Positions 1 to 5,470 of a stretch of 5,470 bases of DNA are shown here, piece after piece. The notes under the pieces were generated by a model. The model worked only from the letters and a program-made list of their open reading frames with translations. It ran no database searches and was not told the origin of the DNA. The position numbers and the translations under genes were made by a program. The stretch spans positions 1-5,470 of the forward strand of contig CAMWQQ010000130.1 in the NCBI GenBank assembly GCA_947176455.1, in the 5' to 3' direction. The DNA comes from an uncultured Odoribacter sp. Lineage in GTDB: Bacteria > Bacteroidota > Bacteroidia > Bacteroidales > Marinifilaceae. Each line of letters starts with the position of its first letter. Position 1 is the first letter of the stretch.

Positions 1-1169
1 GCAATATTCAGCAACTGTTCCATAGAAACAGGATAAAGGGCAAAAGCCACTTTCATCTCACCGCTATCCACTCTCTTCTTCAGTTCGCCCAATCCCCGGA
101 TTCCTCCGACAAAATCAATGCGTTTGGAGGTGCGCAAATCCTGAATATCCAGGATATCCGCCAATACATGCTGGGAAAGGATAGTCACATCCAATACGCC
201 AATGGGGTCGTTGTCGTTGTAAGAGCCCGGCTTGGCAATCAGACAATACCATTTACCTCCCAGATACATACTGAACTCATGCAATTTTGCCGGATGATAA
301 ATCTCCGTACCCATTTCTTTCACCTCGAAACAGGTATTCAACTTTTCAAGCAACTGAGCCTCGGTCAAACCGTTCAAATCCTTCACTACCCGGTTGTAGT
401 CGATGATTTTCAACTGATGGTCGGGGAAATGCACCGCCATAAAGAAATTATATTCTTCCTTCCCGTTGTGGTTCGGATTCTTAGCCTTGTATTCCGCACC
501 GATGCGAGCAGCGGCAGCCGTCCGGTGATGTCCGTCCGCAACATAGGTATAAGGAACCTTCGTTGCAAACAACTCCTCCAGACGCTTATTGGTCTCCGGA
601 CAGTTAATCGCCCAGAAATGATGTCCAAAACCGTCTTCAGCGACAAAATCGTAATCCGCCTTCTGGTTCTTGACAATGTTTTCCACAATAGCGTCTATTT
701 CCGGCACAGCCCGATAGGCAAAAAATACAGGTTCAAGGTTCGCATTCACGTAACGGGTCAGCACCATGCGGTCCTCTTCCTTGTCCGGACGAGTCAACTC
801 GTGCTTCTTGATAATCCCGTTCATGTAATCCTCACAGGCAGCGCATCCGACAATACCATATTGGGTACGTCCCTCCATGGTCTGAGCGTAAATATAAAAT
901 TTCGGCTCCTCATCCTGCACCAACCAGCCTTTCTCTTGAAACATCTTAAAGTTCTCGACGCTCTTGTTGTACACCACCTCAGAATGGATATCCGTACCGG
1001 CAGGGCAGTCGATTTCCGCACGCGTGACGTGCAACAACGATTTCGGTTTTCCGGCAGCCATTTGAGCCGCTTCTTCCGAATTCATGACATCGTACGGCAA
1101 ACAAGCCAGCTCTTCACATACGGCCTGATTGGGGGTACGCAAACCCTTGAATGGTTTTACTATAGCCAT
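1..1169 (-). CDS. DUF1015 family protein, serine-operon associated (3' end beyond window)
   Basis: This uncharacterised cytoplasmic protein is read from the ATG at 1169-1167 and stays open to the left edge, showing 389 codons. I recall the family being about 410-420 residues, so only a short C-terminal piece should be missing. Family-like features are MAIVKPFKGLR at the N-terminus, HELTRPDKEEDR at 123-134, NLEPVFFAY at 144-152, ADGHHRTAAA at 211-220 and RIDFVGG at 350-356. No signal peptide or membrane segment is seen. It starts 19 nt after the serA stop, so it is almost certainly cotranscribed with serA. I recall DUF1015 genes beside serC and serA in Clostridia as well. The DGHHR motif resembles the DGxHRxxA motif of the ParB/sulfiredoxin fold, which includes ADP-dependent serine kinases. 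A role in phosphoserine or serine metabolism is therefore inferred, not shown. Family assignment is confident; function is unknown. Confidence 0.9.
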   Translation of the reverse strand, partial: MAIVKPFKGLRTPNQAVCEELACLPYDVMNSEEAAQMAAGKPKSLLHVTRAEIDCPAGTDIHSEVVYNKSVENFKMFQEKGWLVQDEEPKFYIYAQTMEGRTQYGIVGCAACEDYMNGIIKKHELTRPDKEEDRMVLTRYVNANLEPVFFAYRAVPEIDAIVENIVKNQKADYDFVAEDGFGHHFWAINCPETNKRLEELFATKVPYTYVADGHHRTAAAARIGAEYKAKNPNHNGKEEYNFFMAVHFPDHQLKIIDYNRVVKDLNGLTEAQLLEKLNTCFEVKEMGTEIYHPAKLHEFSMYLGGKWYCLIAKPGSYNDNDPIGVLDVTILSQHVLADILDIQDLRTSKRIDFVGGIRGLGELKKRVDSGEMKVAFALYPVSMEQLLNI

Positions 1170-1188
1170 AAAATACGATTAACGATGA

Positions 1189-2109
1189 TTATTTATTTAC
1201 TTTGAATTTTGCATCTCCATGTTCCAGGAAAGCCACAATCTGACGGGCGGCCGCAAGACCGGCATTCACATTCGCTTCCTCCGTCTGGGCACCCATTTTC
1301 TTCGGAGTGAAGAAATAACGGCCTTCAAATGCAGCGTATGCCGCGGCATTGTCCGGAGCGATATCTGAAATGTACTTGAAATCGGGACGGTCAGCCATCA
1401 ATTTCACCAAACCTTCCTCATCAATCACTTCCTTACGGGCAGTATTAATCAATACGGCACCTTTCGGCATCCTGTTCAACAGCTCGTAGTTGATTGATTT
1501 CTTGGTCTGTTCCGTAGCAGGAATATGCAAAGAAACATAGTCGCACATGCTGTACATTTCCTCAGCGGAATGCAAAGGAAGAGCACCGGCAGCCTTGATT
1601 TGCTCATCGTTCATGAACGGGTCGAAAGCATACACTTCCATACCGAATCCTTTGGCAATGCGCCCTACGTTCTGTCCAACATTTCCATAAGCGTGAACAC
1701 CGATTTTCTTGCCTTTCAGCTCACAACCAGACTTCCCGTTATAGAAATTACGAGCCAAATACACTGCCATACCGAATACCAATTCAGCTACGGCGTTGGA
1801 ATTCTGTCCAGGCGTATTCATCGCCACAACGCCCCGGTCCGTACAAGCCTGCAGGTCGATATTGTCATATCCGGCACCGGCACGTACAATCACTTTCAGC
1901 TTCTTGGCGGCATCAATCACCTCTTTCGTCGCCTTATCCGAACGGATAATCATCGCATCAACATCGGCAACGGCAGCGATCAATTCATCCTGAGAAGTAT
2001 ATTTTTCCAACAAAACGAGTTCATATCCCTGAGCTTCTACTATTTCACGGATTCCTTTCACGGCAACAGCGGCAAAAGGCTTGTCAGTAGCAATCAGAAC
2101 CTTTGTCAT
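1189..2109 (-). CDS. serA: D-3-phosphoglycerate dehydrogenase, short type without ACT domain
   Basis: This 306-residue 2-hydroxyacid dehydrogenase should oxidise 3-phosphoglycerate to 3-phosphohydroxypyruvate with NAD+, the first step of serine synthesis, in the cytoplasm. The substrate-binding half includes RAGAGYDNID at 76-85. The nucleotide-binding half runs from about 100 to 285, with a Rossmann turn AYGNVG at 140-145 and Asp163 at the end of the second strand, which favours NAD+. Catalytic Arg225 sits in INTARKEVIDEEGL. The protein ends just after the dehydrogenase fold, so it has no C-terminal ACT or serine-binding domain. It is unusual in three places: the first Gly of GxGxxG is Ala140; the usual catalytic His of TPHxGA is Lys270 in TPKKMGAQT, with one extra residue; and the catalytic Glu position reads Asn254 in DIAPDNAA. 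Its position between serC and the DUF1015 gene supports the PGDH call. Another hydroxyacid substrate is possible but less likely. Confidence 0.93.
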   Translation of the reverse strand: MTKVLIATDKPFAAVAVKGIREIVEAQGYELVLLEKYTSQDELIAAVADVDAMIIRSDKATKEVIDAAKKLKVIVRAGAGYDNIDLQACTDRGVVAMNTPGQNSNAVAELVFGMAVYLARNFYNGKSGCELKGKKIGVHAYGNVGQNVGRIAKGFGMEVYAFDPFMNDEQIKAAGALPLHSAEEMYSMCDYVSLHIPATEQTKKSINYELLNRMPKGAVLINTARKEVIDEEGLVKLMADRPDFKYISDIAPDNAAAYAAFEGRYFFTPKKMGAQTEEANVNAGLAAARQIVAFLEHGDAKFKVNK

Positions 2110-2119
2110 AATCTTCAGT

Positions 2120-2185
2120 ATTTACAATTTATCATTTACGATTTATGAAGACAAAGCACGTCGGCTTTGCATCATAAATCGTAAA
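2120..2185. repeat. REP-like inverted repeat between serC and serA
   Basis: Two perfect 14-nt complementary arms lie at 2135-2148 (TTTACGATTTATGA) and 2172-2185 (TCATAAATCGTAAA). Inside them, a second perfect pair CAAAGC/GCTTTG (2152-2157 and 2164-2169) closes a 6-nt loop. The left arm is also the second unit of an imperfect tandem pair, ATTTACAATTTATC (2120-2133) and ATTTACGATTTATG (2134-2147), which differ at two positions. Similar TTTACAATTTACGATTTA-type words are, as I recall, dispersed in intergenic regions of Bacteroidales. The element fills most of the 87-nt serC-serA gap. As RNA it would form a long hairpin. There is no U-tract directly after either arm, so it looks more like an mRNA processing or stability element, or a selfish repeat, than a classical terminator. 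Confidence 0.8.
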
Positions 2186-2196
2186 CCCATACTTAA

Positions 2197-3276
2197 TTAT
2201 TTTTTATGCGTCTTTTCAAACTCCTGCATGGCGGCAATCAAAGCCTTTACATCGTCCATGGTGCAGGCATTATAGGTAGAGGCACGGAAACCACCCACCA
2301 GACGGTGACCTTTCACACCTACGATATTCTTAGCCTTGCAGAAATCCAGGAATTCCTTCTCCAGCTCTTCATATCCCTCTGCCATAACAAACGGGATATT
2401 CATGCGGGAACGAGAACCCTCTTCAACCACTGCGCGGAACACCGTATTCCGGTCGAACTCGGCATACAGGGCGTTGCATTTTTCAATGGCCAGTTTCTCC
2501 ATGGCTTCCACGCCACCCATTTTCTTAATCCACTTCAAAGTCTCTCCTACGGCAAAAATGTTGATACAAGGAGGAGTATTGAACATGGAACCGTTTTCCA
2601 CGTGCGTCTGATATTTCAACATGGTCGGAATCTTGCGGTCAGCCACCACCTTATCCAAATAGTCGTTGCGGATGATGACGAAAGTAGCACCGGCAGGTCC
2701 GAGGTTCTTCTGGCAACCGCCATAAATCATCATGTATTTCTTCACATCCACCGGACGGCTGCAGATATCAGAAGACATATCGGCAATCAAAGGCACCGGG
2801 CTGTCGATGTCTTCGAAAATCTCCGTACCGCGAATCGTATTGTTGGAAGTGATGTGCAGATAATCCACATCAGTCGGGATTTTAAATCCTTTCGGATAAT
2901 AAGTGAAATTCCGGTCCTCGGAAGAAGCGATGACTTCTACGTCTCCCCAAAGCTTGGCTTCGGCAATCGCTTTTTTGGACCACACGCCGGTATTCACATA
3001 AGCGGCCTTTTTGCCCAAAAAGTTGTAAGGAATCATACAGAACTGCATGCTGGCACCACCGCCCAGGAAAATCACGGAATAATTGTCCGGAATGTTCAAC
3101 ACTTCCTTGAACAAAGCCACCGTTTCATCGTAAACAGCTTGAAAATCAGCAGAACGGTGAGATACTTCCAGAATAGACTGACCGCAACTTCCTAATTCCA
3201 TTACAGCCTTTGCCGTATTTTCCAAAGTTGAATCCGGCAACTTGCAAGGTCCTGCATTAAAAATATGTTTTCTCAT
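2197..3276 (-). CDS. serC: Phosphoserine aminotransferase
   Basis: This 359-residue PLP enzyme is the expected full length for SerC (E. coli about 362). It transfers the amino group of glutamate to 3-phosphohydroxypyruvate, giving O-phospho-L-serine, the second step of serine synthesis. The Schiff-base lysine is Lys190 in [11 protein letters not shown]. Asp166 in [10 protein letters not shown] should contact the pyridine nitrogen of PLP. His40-Arg41 in EVSHRSADF and Arg331 in [10 protein letters not shown] match the conserved substrate phosphate and carboxylate binding residues of the family. GGGASMQF at 72-79 is the PLP phosphate-binding stretch. The start [14 protein letters not shown] aligns with the usual N-terminus FNAGPxxLP, so no extension is needed. 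serC lies 96 nt downstream of gcvT and 87 nt upstream of serA. The AT-rich upstream gap has several TTTG words but no clean TAnnTTTG promoter, so either read-through from gcvT or a weak own promoter is possible. Confidence 0.97.
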   Translation of the reverse strand: MRKHIFNAGPCKLPDSTLENTAKAVMELGSCGQSILEVSHRSADFQAVYDETVALFKEVLNIPDNYSVIFLGGGASMQFCMIPYNFLGKKAAYVNTGVWSKKAIAEAKLWGDVEVIASSEDRNFTYYPKGFKIPTDVDYLHITSNNTIRGTEIFEDIDSPVPLIADMSSDICSRPVDVKKYMMIYGGCQKNLGPAGATFVIIRNDYLDKVVADRKIPTMLKYQTHVENGSMFNTPPCINIFAVGETLKWIKKMGGVEAMEKLAIEKCNALYAEFDRNTVFRAVVEEGSRSRMNIPFVMAEGYEELEKEFLDFCKAKNIVGVKGHRLVGGFRASTYNACTMDDVKALIAAMQEFEKTHKK

Positions 3277-3372
3277 TTCAATATAAATAATTAAAGGTTG
3301 TTATTTTATCAAACAATACAAATATGCAAACTTCTTTCGAGATACATCACAAAATGGTCCTCATCCGCCGCA

Positions 3373-4470
3373 TCAAAAGAACGGGGTCTTCACCACTTTC
3401 GCCTTCAACGCCTTGTTTCTCACGCGAATGAATATTTCCGTATCCAATTTCTGGAAACCGCTCTTCACGTATCCGGTACCGATAGATTTTCCGGTCAACG
3501 GAGATACCGTTCCCGAACAAACGACACCGATTTCATTTCCTTCGGCATCCTCAATCGGATATCCCTGACGCGCGATTCCCCGGTCCATAATCTCAAAAGG
3601 TTTCAGGTAACGGGTAGGCTTGTCGTTCTTCAGTTTCTCGTGATATTCCCGCATGATGAAATCATTGCCCGGCACGAATTTGGTAATCCAGCCCAATCCT
3701 GCCTCTATCGGTGAATGGTCATCGTCGATTTCATGTCCATACAGACAGAATCCTGCTTCCAAACGAAGCGTATCCCTGGCACCCAAGCCAATCGGTTGAA
3801 TACCGAACTCTTTGCCTGCCTCAAATACGGCATGCCACAGCTTGTCGGCATCCTCATTGTAGGCATACACCTCGCAACCGCCTGCTCCGGTATAACCGGT
3901 CGTCGAGAAAATCACCTTGTCGATTCCGGCAAAAGAAATTTCCTTGAACGTATAGTACTCCATATCGGTCACATTCTCACTGGCCAGCTTTTGCATCGCC
4001 TGCAAAGCCAAGGGTCCCTGAATCGCCAACTGGCAAATCCGGTCGGAAGCGTTTTCAAGCTCTACACCCGGCTTCATACCCAATTCCGCACCATACTTGA
4101 CCACCCAATTCCAGTCCTTCTCAATATTGGCCGCATTGACCACCAACAAATACTTCTCGGGGTTGAAACGGTACACCAGCAAATCGTCCACGATTCCCCC
4201 CTTGTCATTGGGGAAACAGCTATACTGCACCTTACCGTCCACCAATGCCGCAACGTCATTGGAGGTCAATTTCTGTACCAACTCAAAAGCCTTGGGACCT
4301 TTAATCCAGAACTCTCCCATGTGCGAAACATCAAAAACACCGAGTTTGTGACGAACAGTCAAATGCTCTTCTTTTATGCCCGTATATTCGATAGGCATAT
4401 TATACCCGGCAAAAGGAGCCATACGGGCACCCAGAGCCTCATGAAAATGAGTAAAAGGAGTTGTTTTCAT
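3373..4470 (-). CDS. gcvT: Glycine cleavage system aminomethyltransferase (T-protein)
   Basis: This 365-residue protein is a full-length GcvT. It takes the aminomethyl group carried on lipoylated H-protein and transfers its methylene to tetrahydrofolate, releasing ammonia and 5,10-methylene-THF. Family landmarks in order are [12 protein letters not shown] near residue 18, [14 protein letters not shown] at 39-52, [10 protein letters not shown] at 91-100 (the Asp95-Asp96 pair holds the catalytic Asp, Asp101 in the human enzyme), the folate-site stretch [13 protein letters not shown] at 190-202, [13 protein letters not shown] at 228-240, and [13 protein letters not shown] in the C-terminal barrel domain. 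The motif usually reading GYTGE has Ala196 where Glu is common, while the following Glu200 is kept. Neither gcvH nor gcvP is in the window. It appears to be the first gene of the leftward cluster: a -7 box and a palindrome lie 55-87 nt upstream of its start. No Shine-Dalgarno is seen at a useful distance. Confidence 0.97.
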   Translation of the reverse strand: MKTTPFTHFHEALGARMAPFAGYNMPIEYTGIKEEHLTVRHKLGVFDVSHMGEFWIKGPKAFELVQKLTSNDVAALVDGKVQYSCFPNDKGGIVDDLLVYRFNPEKYLLVVNAANIEKDWNWVVKYGAELGMKPGVELENASDRICQLAIQGPLALQAMQKLASENVTDMEYYTFKEISFAGIDKVIFSTTGYTGAGGCEVYAYNEDADKLWHAVFEAGKEFGIQPIGLGARDTLRLEAGFCLYGHEIDDDHSPIEAGLGWITKFVPGNDFIMREYHEKLKNDKPTRYLKPFEIMDRGIARQGYPIEDAEGNEIGVVCSGTVSPLTGKSIGTGYVKSGFQKLDTEIFIRVRNKALKAKVVKTPFF

Positions 4471-4524
4471 TGCTTATATCTTTAAATTTAATTCCTGTTT
4501 GAACAGCATCCTTGCGAAAAACGC

Positions 4525-4546
4525 TAACGTTTGCATTCAAACGTTA
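4525..4546. promoter_or_regulatory. Perfect inverted repeat at the gcvT transcription start: putative operator or 5' hairpin
   Basis: The arms TAACGTTTG (4525-4533) and CAAACGTTA (4538-4546) are exact reverse complements separated by CATT. Each arm contains AACGTT, itself a 6-bp palindrome. The repeat begins 3 nt downstream of the leftward -7 box, so it should cover the first transcribed bases of the gcvT mRNA. This fits an operator for a dimeric repressor, or a 9-bp stem with a 4-nt loop at the 5' end that could protect the transcript or affect translation. The cognate regulator cannot be named from this window. Confidence 0.65.
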
Positions 4547-4549
4547 TGG

Positions 4550-4557
4550 CAAAGATA
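4550..4557 (-). promoter_or_regulatory. Bacteroides-type -7 promoter box for gcvT
   Basis: Read on the minus strand this is TATCTTTG, an exact match to the Bacteroides sigma-ABfr -7 consensus TAnnTTTG. It lies about 80 nt upstream of the gcvT start codon, giving a predicted leader of about 75 nt. No TTTG is visible at the expected -33 spacing (around 4577-4581), so the match rests on the -7 element, the AT-rich setting and its position at the head of the gene cluster. Confidence 0.6.
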
Positions 4558-4633
4558 ATAATTAATATCTGTTTTATACTCTTCATTCGTTCTTATTTTT
4601 TGAGAGACTTACCCCATTTTATCAGAAAAAACA

Positions 4634-4665
4634 CTTGGTTATTTATTCAAATTGTCATATATTCG
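4634..4665 (+). promoter_or_regulatory. Candidate promoter for the STAS gene
   Basis: CTTG at 4634-4637 (consensus TTTG) is followed 20 nt later by TATATTCG at 4658-4665 (consensus TAnnTTTG). Each box has one mismatch and the spacing is acceptable for a Bacteroides promoter. Transcription would start near 4672, leaving a leader of about 88 nt before the ATG at 4760. That leader is AT-rich and contains two TATACAA words (about 4700 and 4721) of unknown meaning. This is a weak motif call. Confidence 0.35.
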
Positions 4666-4759
4666 GCAAACCCATTGTAAATGCCTAAACACAAAAAAGT
4701 ATACAATATGGTTAAAAAACTATACAAAAAACATTCTTAAATCCACAAAAACAGAAAAT

Positions 4760-5107
4760 ATGATTACACAACTAACAGAGCAACACGGAATTTACATTGC
4801 CGAATTCCGAGAATTGAAAAGATTTACGCTTGTCTCAACGGAAGACGTGAGGAATGAATTAAAACCTTTGCTGACTAAAGGCAATGTCCGGCTTATCTTT
4901 GACTTGGGAAACATCAAATTCATCGACAGCTGTGGCATCGGGTGCATCATTTCCCTGATCAAGACGGCAAAAAGCAACCAGTCTGAAATCAAACTCTGCA
5001 ACATATCCCCGGAAGTCATGGAAATCATACACCTCTTGCGCTTAGAAACGATTCTGAACATCGAAAAAGACATGGAAAGCGCCCTTCAGTCTTTCCAAAA
5101 CAAATAA
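4760..5107 (+). CDS. STAS-domain protein, anti-sigma factor antagonist-like
   Basis: This 115-residue cytoplasmic protein consists of a single STAS domain. Its pattern matches SpoIIAA/RsbV-type antagonists: a strand VRLIFDLGNIKFIDS at about 43-57, the signature FIDSCGIGCIISL at 54-66, a strand EIKLCNIS at 76-83, and the closing helix and hydrophobic turn VMEIIHLLRLETIL at 86-99. In SpoIIAA and RsbV the Ser directly after the Asp of DSxG is phosphorylated by the partner kinase. Here that residue is Ser57, so switching by phosphorylation remains possible. I chose the ATG at 4760 because the domain begins at once from it; the frame is open further upstream, but the extension is Lys/Asn/Thr-rich and without family similarity. 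No SpoIIAB/RsbW kinase, PP2C phosphatase or sigma factor is adjacent, so the partner is unknown. A role in general stress, envelope or lipid transport systems cannot be told apart. Confidence 0.88.
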   Translation: MITQLTEQHGIYIAEFRELKRFTLVSTEDVRNELKPLLTKGNVRLIFDLGNIKFIDSCGIGCIISLIKTAKSNQSEIKLCNISPEVMEIIHLLRLETILNIEKDMESALQSFQNK

Positions 5108-5140
5108 AAAGGGCGGCAGTTCAAAACTGCCACCCCTTTT
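5107..5140. terminator. Bidirectional intrinsic terminator between convergent genes
   Basis: A strong hairpin is formed by GGCAGTT (5115-5121) and AACTGCC (5125-5131) around a CAA loop. It is extended by AAAAGGG (5107-5113) pairing with CCCTTTT (5134-5140) across a small internal loop. Rightward reading ends in TTTT after the stem; leftward reading ends in TTTTTATTTG. It therefore suits termination of both the plus-strand STAS gene, whose stop codon it touches, and the minus-strand carbamoyltransferase gene that ends at 5160. Confidence 0.85.
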
Positions 5141-5159
5141 CTCCTATATCAATCATCTA

Positions 5160-5470
5160 TCAATCTCCCAACGTAGCAACCATAACAGCCTTTATGGTGT
5201 GCATCCTGTTCTCTGCTTCGTCAAACACAATGGAATTGGCAGACTCGAAAACCTCCTCGGTCACCTCAACGCCGTCCAAGCCGAACTGGTTGTACACGTC
5301 GCGTCCCACTTTGGTTTCCAGATTATGGTAAGCGGGCAGACAGTGCATAAACTTGCAGTGCTTGTTTCCAGTCATTTCCATCACCTTCGCATTCACCTGA
5401 TAAGGCTTCAGCATGGCAATCCGTTCCGCCCATACCTCTGCCGGTTCTCCCATGGATACCCAAACATCGG
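5160..5470 (-). CDS. Ornithine carbamoyltransferase, C-terminal part (5' end beyond window)
   Basis: About 102 C-terminal residues are visible, close to one third of a typical OTCase of about 320-335 residues. The gene starts beyond the right edge, since the frame continues upstream of the internal Met as DVWVSMGE. The enzyme condenses carbamoyl phosphate with ornithine to citrulline, or works in reverse in the arginine deiminase pathway. The SMG loop with its preceding Asp (DVWVSMGE, the ornithine-binding motif), [19 protein letters not shown] (HCLP loop with the conserved Cys) and the end [21 protein letters not shown] all match standard ArgF/ArgI/ArcB enzymes. The N-succinylornithine enzyme I know from B. 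fragilis instead has HCLPVRR at this place. Anabolic argF and catabolic arcB cannot be separated from this fragment, so no symbol is given. It converges on the STAS gene across a shared terminator. Confidence 0.93.
   Translation of the reverse strand, partial: DVWVSMGEPAEVWAERIAMLKPYQVNAKVMEMTGNKHCKFMHCLPAYHNLETKVGRDVYNQFGLDGVEVTEEVFESANSIVFDEAENRMHTIKAVMVATLGD

Noticed and set aside
168..1205. 345-codon open frame on the plus strand
   Set aside because: It is antisense to the DUF1015 gene, which has clear family motifs. The plus-strand product has no recognisable domain and a composition typical of a reverse-frame shadow.
2206..3195. 329-codon open frame on the plus strand
   Set aside because: It lies wholly antisense to serC, whose catalytic and PLP motifs are intact. 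Its His/Arg/Val-rich translation looks like a mirror frame rather than a protein.
3277..3372. Dedicated serC promoter
   Set aside because: On the minus strand there are several TTTG words and near matches such as CATATTTG, but none pairs with a -33 TTTG at proper spacing. The evidence is too weak to list as a feature.
3715..4485. 256-codon open frame on the plus strand
   Set aside because: It is antisense to gcvT and even crosses the gcvT start. No domain or promoter supports it.
4491..4500. AGGA as a gcvT ribosome binding site
   Set aside because: On the minus strand it lies about 25 nt before the ATG, too far for Shine-Dalgarno pairing. Bacteroidales genes usually do without one.
4471..4549. 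Glycine riboswitch in the gcvT leader
   Set aside because: The predicted leader is only about 75 nt and AT-rich, with one simple hairpin. It lacks room and the conserved core for a glycine aptamer.
4698..4730. Two TATACAA direct repeats upstream of the STAS gene
   Set aside because: They are short words in AT-rich sequence and could easily occur by chance. No symmetry or spacing supports a binding site.
4652..4759. 36-codon upstream extension of the STAS frame from a TTG
   Set aside because: The extension is low-complexity, overlaps the candidate promoter and has no counterpart in STAS proteins. The ATG at 4760 places the domain normally.

Overview
The window reads as chromosomal metabolic DNA from a member of the Bacteroidales, most likely Bacteroides, Phocaeicola or Parabacteroides. 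Three things point there. The genes lack Shine-Dalgarno sequences. A perfect Bacteroides-type -7 box (TAnnTTTG) lies upstream of gcvT. The short SerA has the divergent TPKKMGAQT active-site motif that I associate with Bacteroidales and Entamoeba enzymes. Genus and species cannot be fixed from the sequence alone.

Positions 1-4470 hold four leftward (minus-strand) genes, in transcription order gcvT, serC, serA and a DUF1015 gene. gcvT encodes the aminomethyltransferase (T-protein) of the glycine cleavage system. serC and serA encode the phosphoserine aminotransferase and phosphoglycerate dehydrogenase of serine synthesis. The DUF1015 gene runs off the left edge of the window and carries an ADGHHR motif. 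The gaps are 96, 87 and 19 nt. The serC-serA gap holds a REP-like perfect inverted repeat. SerA and SerC make phosphoserine from 3-phosphoglycerate. No serB is present in the window, so the DUF1015 protein is a candidate for a phosphoserine/serine-linked step or a regulatory role; that is inference. GcvT connects the cluster to serine-glycine-one-carbon flow.

Positions 4471-4759 are an AT-rich divergent intergenic region. Leftward it contains the gcvT promoter box and, directly downstream of it, a perfect 9-bp inverted repeat with a 4-nt spacer, which is either an operator or a 5' mRNA hairpin. Rightward it contains a weaker candidate promoter for a small plus-strand STAS-domain protein (4760-5107) of the anti-sigma-factor-antagonist type. 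That gene has no partner kinase in the window.

Positions 5108-5159 hold a strong hairpin that can terminate transcription in both directions, between the STAS gene and the convergent minus-strand 3' end of an ornithine carbamoyltransferase gene, which continues beyond the right edge.

I see no mobile element, CRISPR array, tRNA or rRNA. Most of the window is ordinary core metabolism. The points worth following up are the uncharacterised serine-linked DUF1015 protein, the altered SerA active site, the gcvT palindrome and the canonical OTCase signature.
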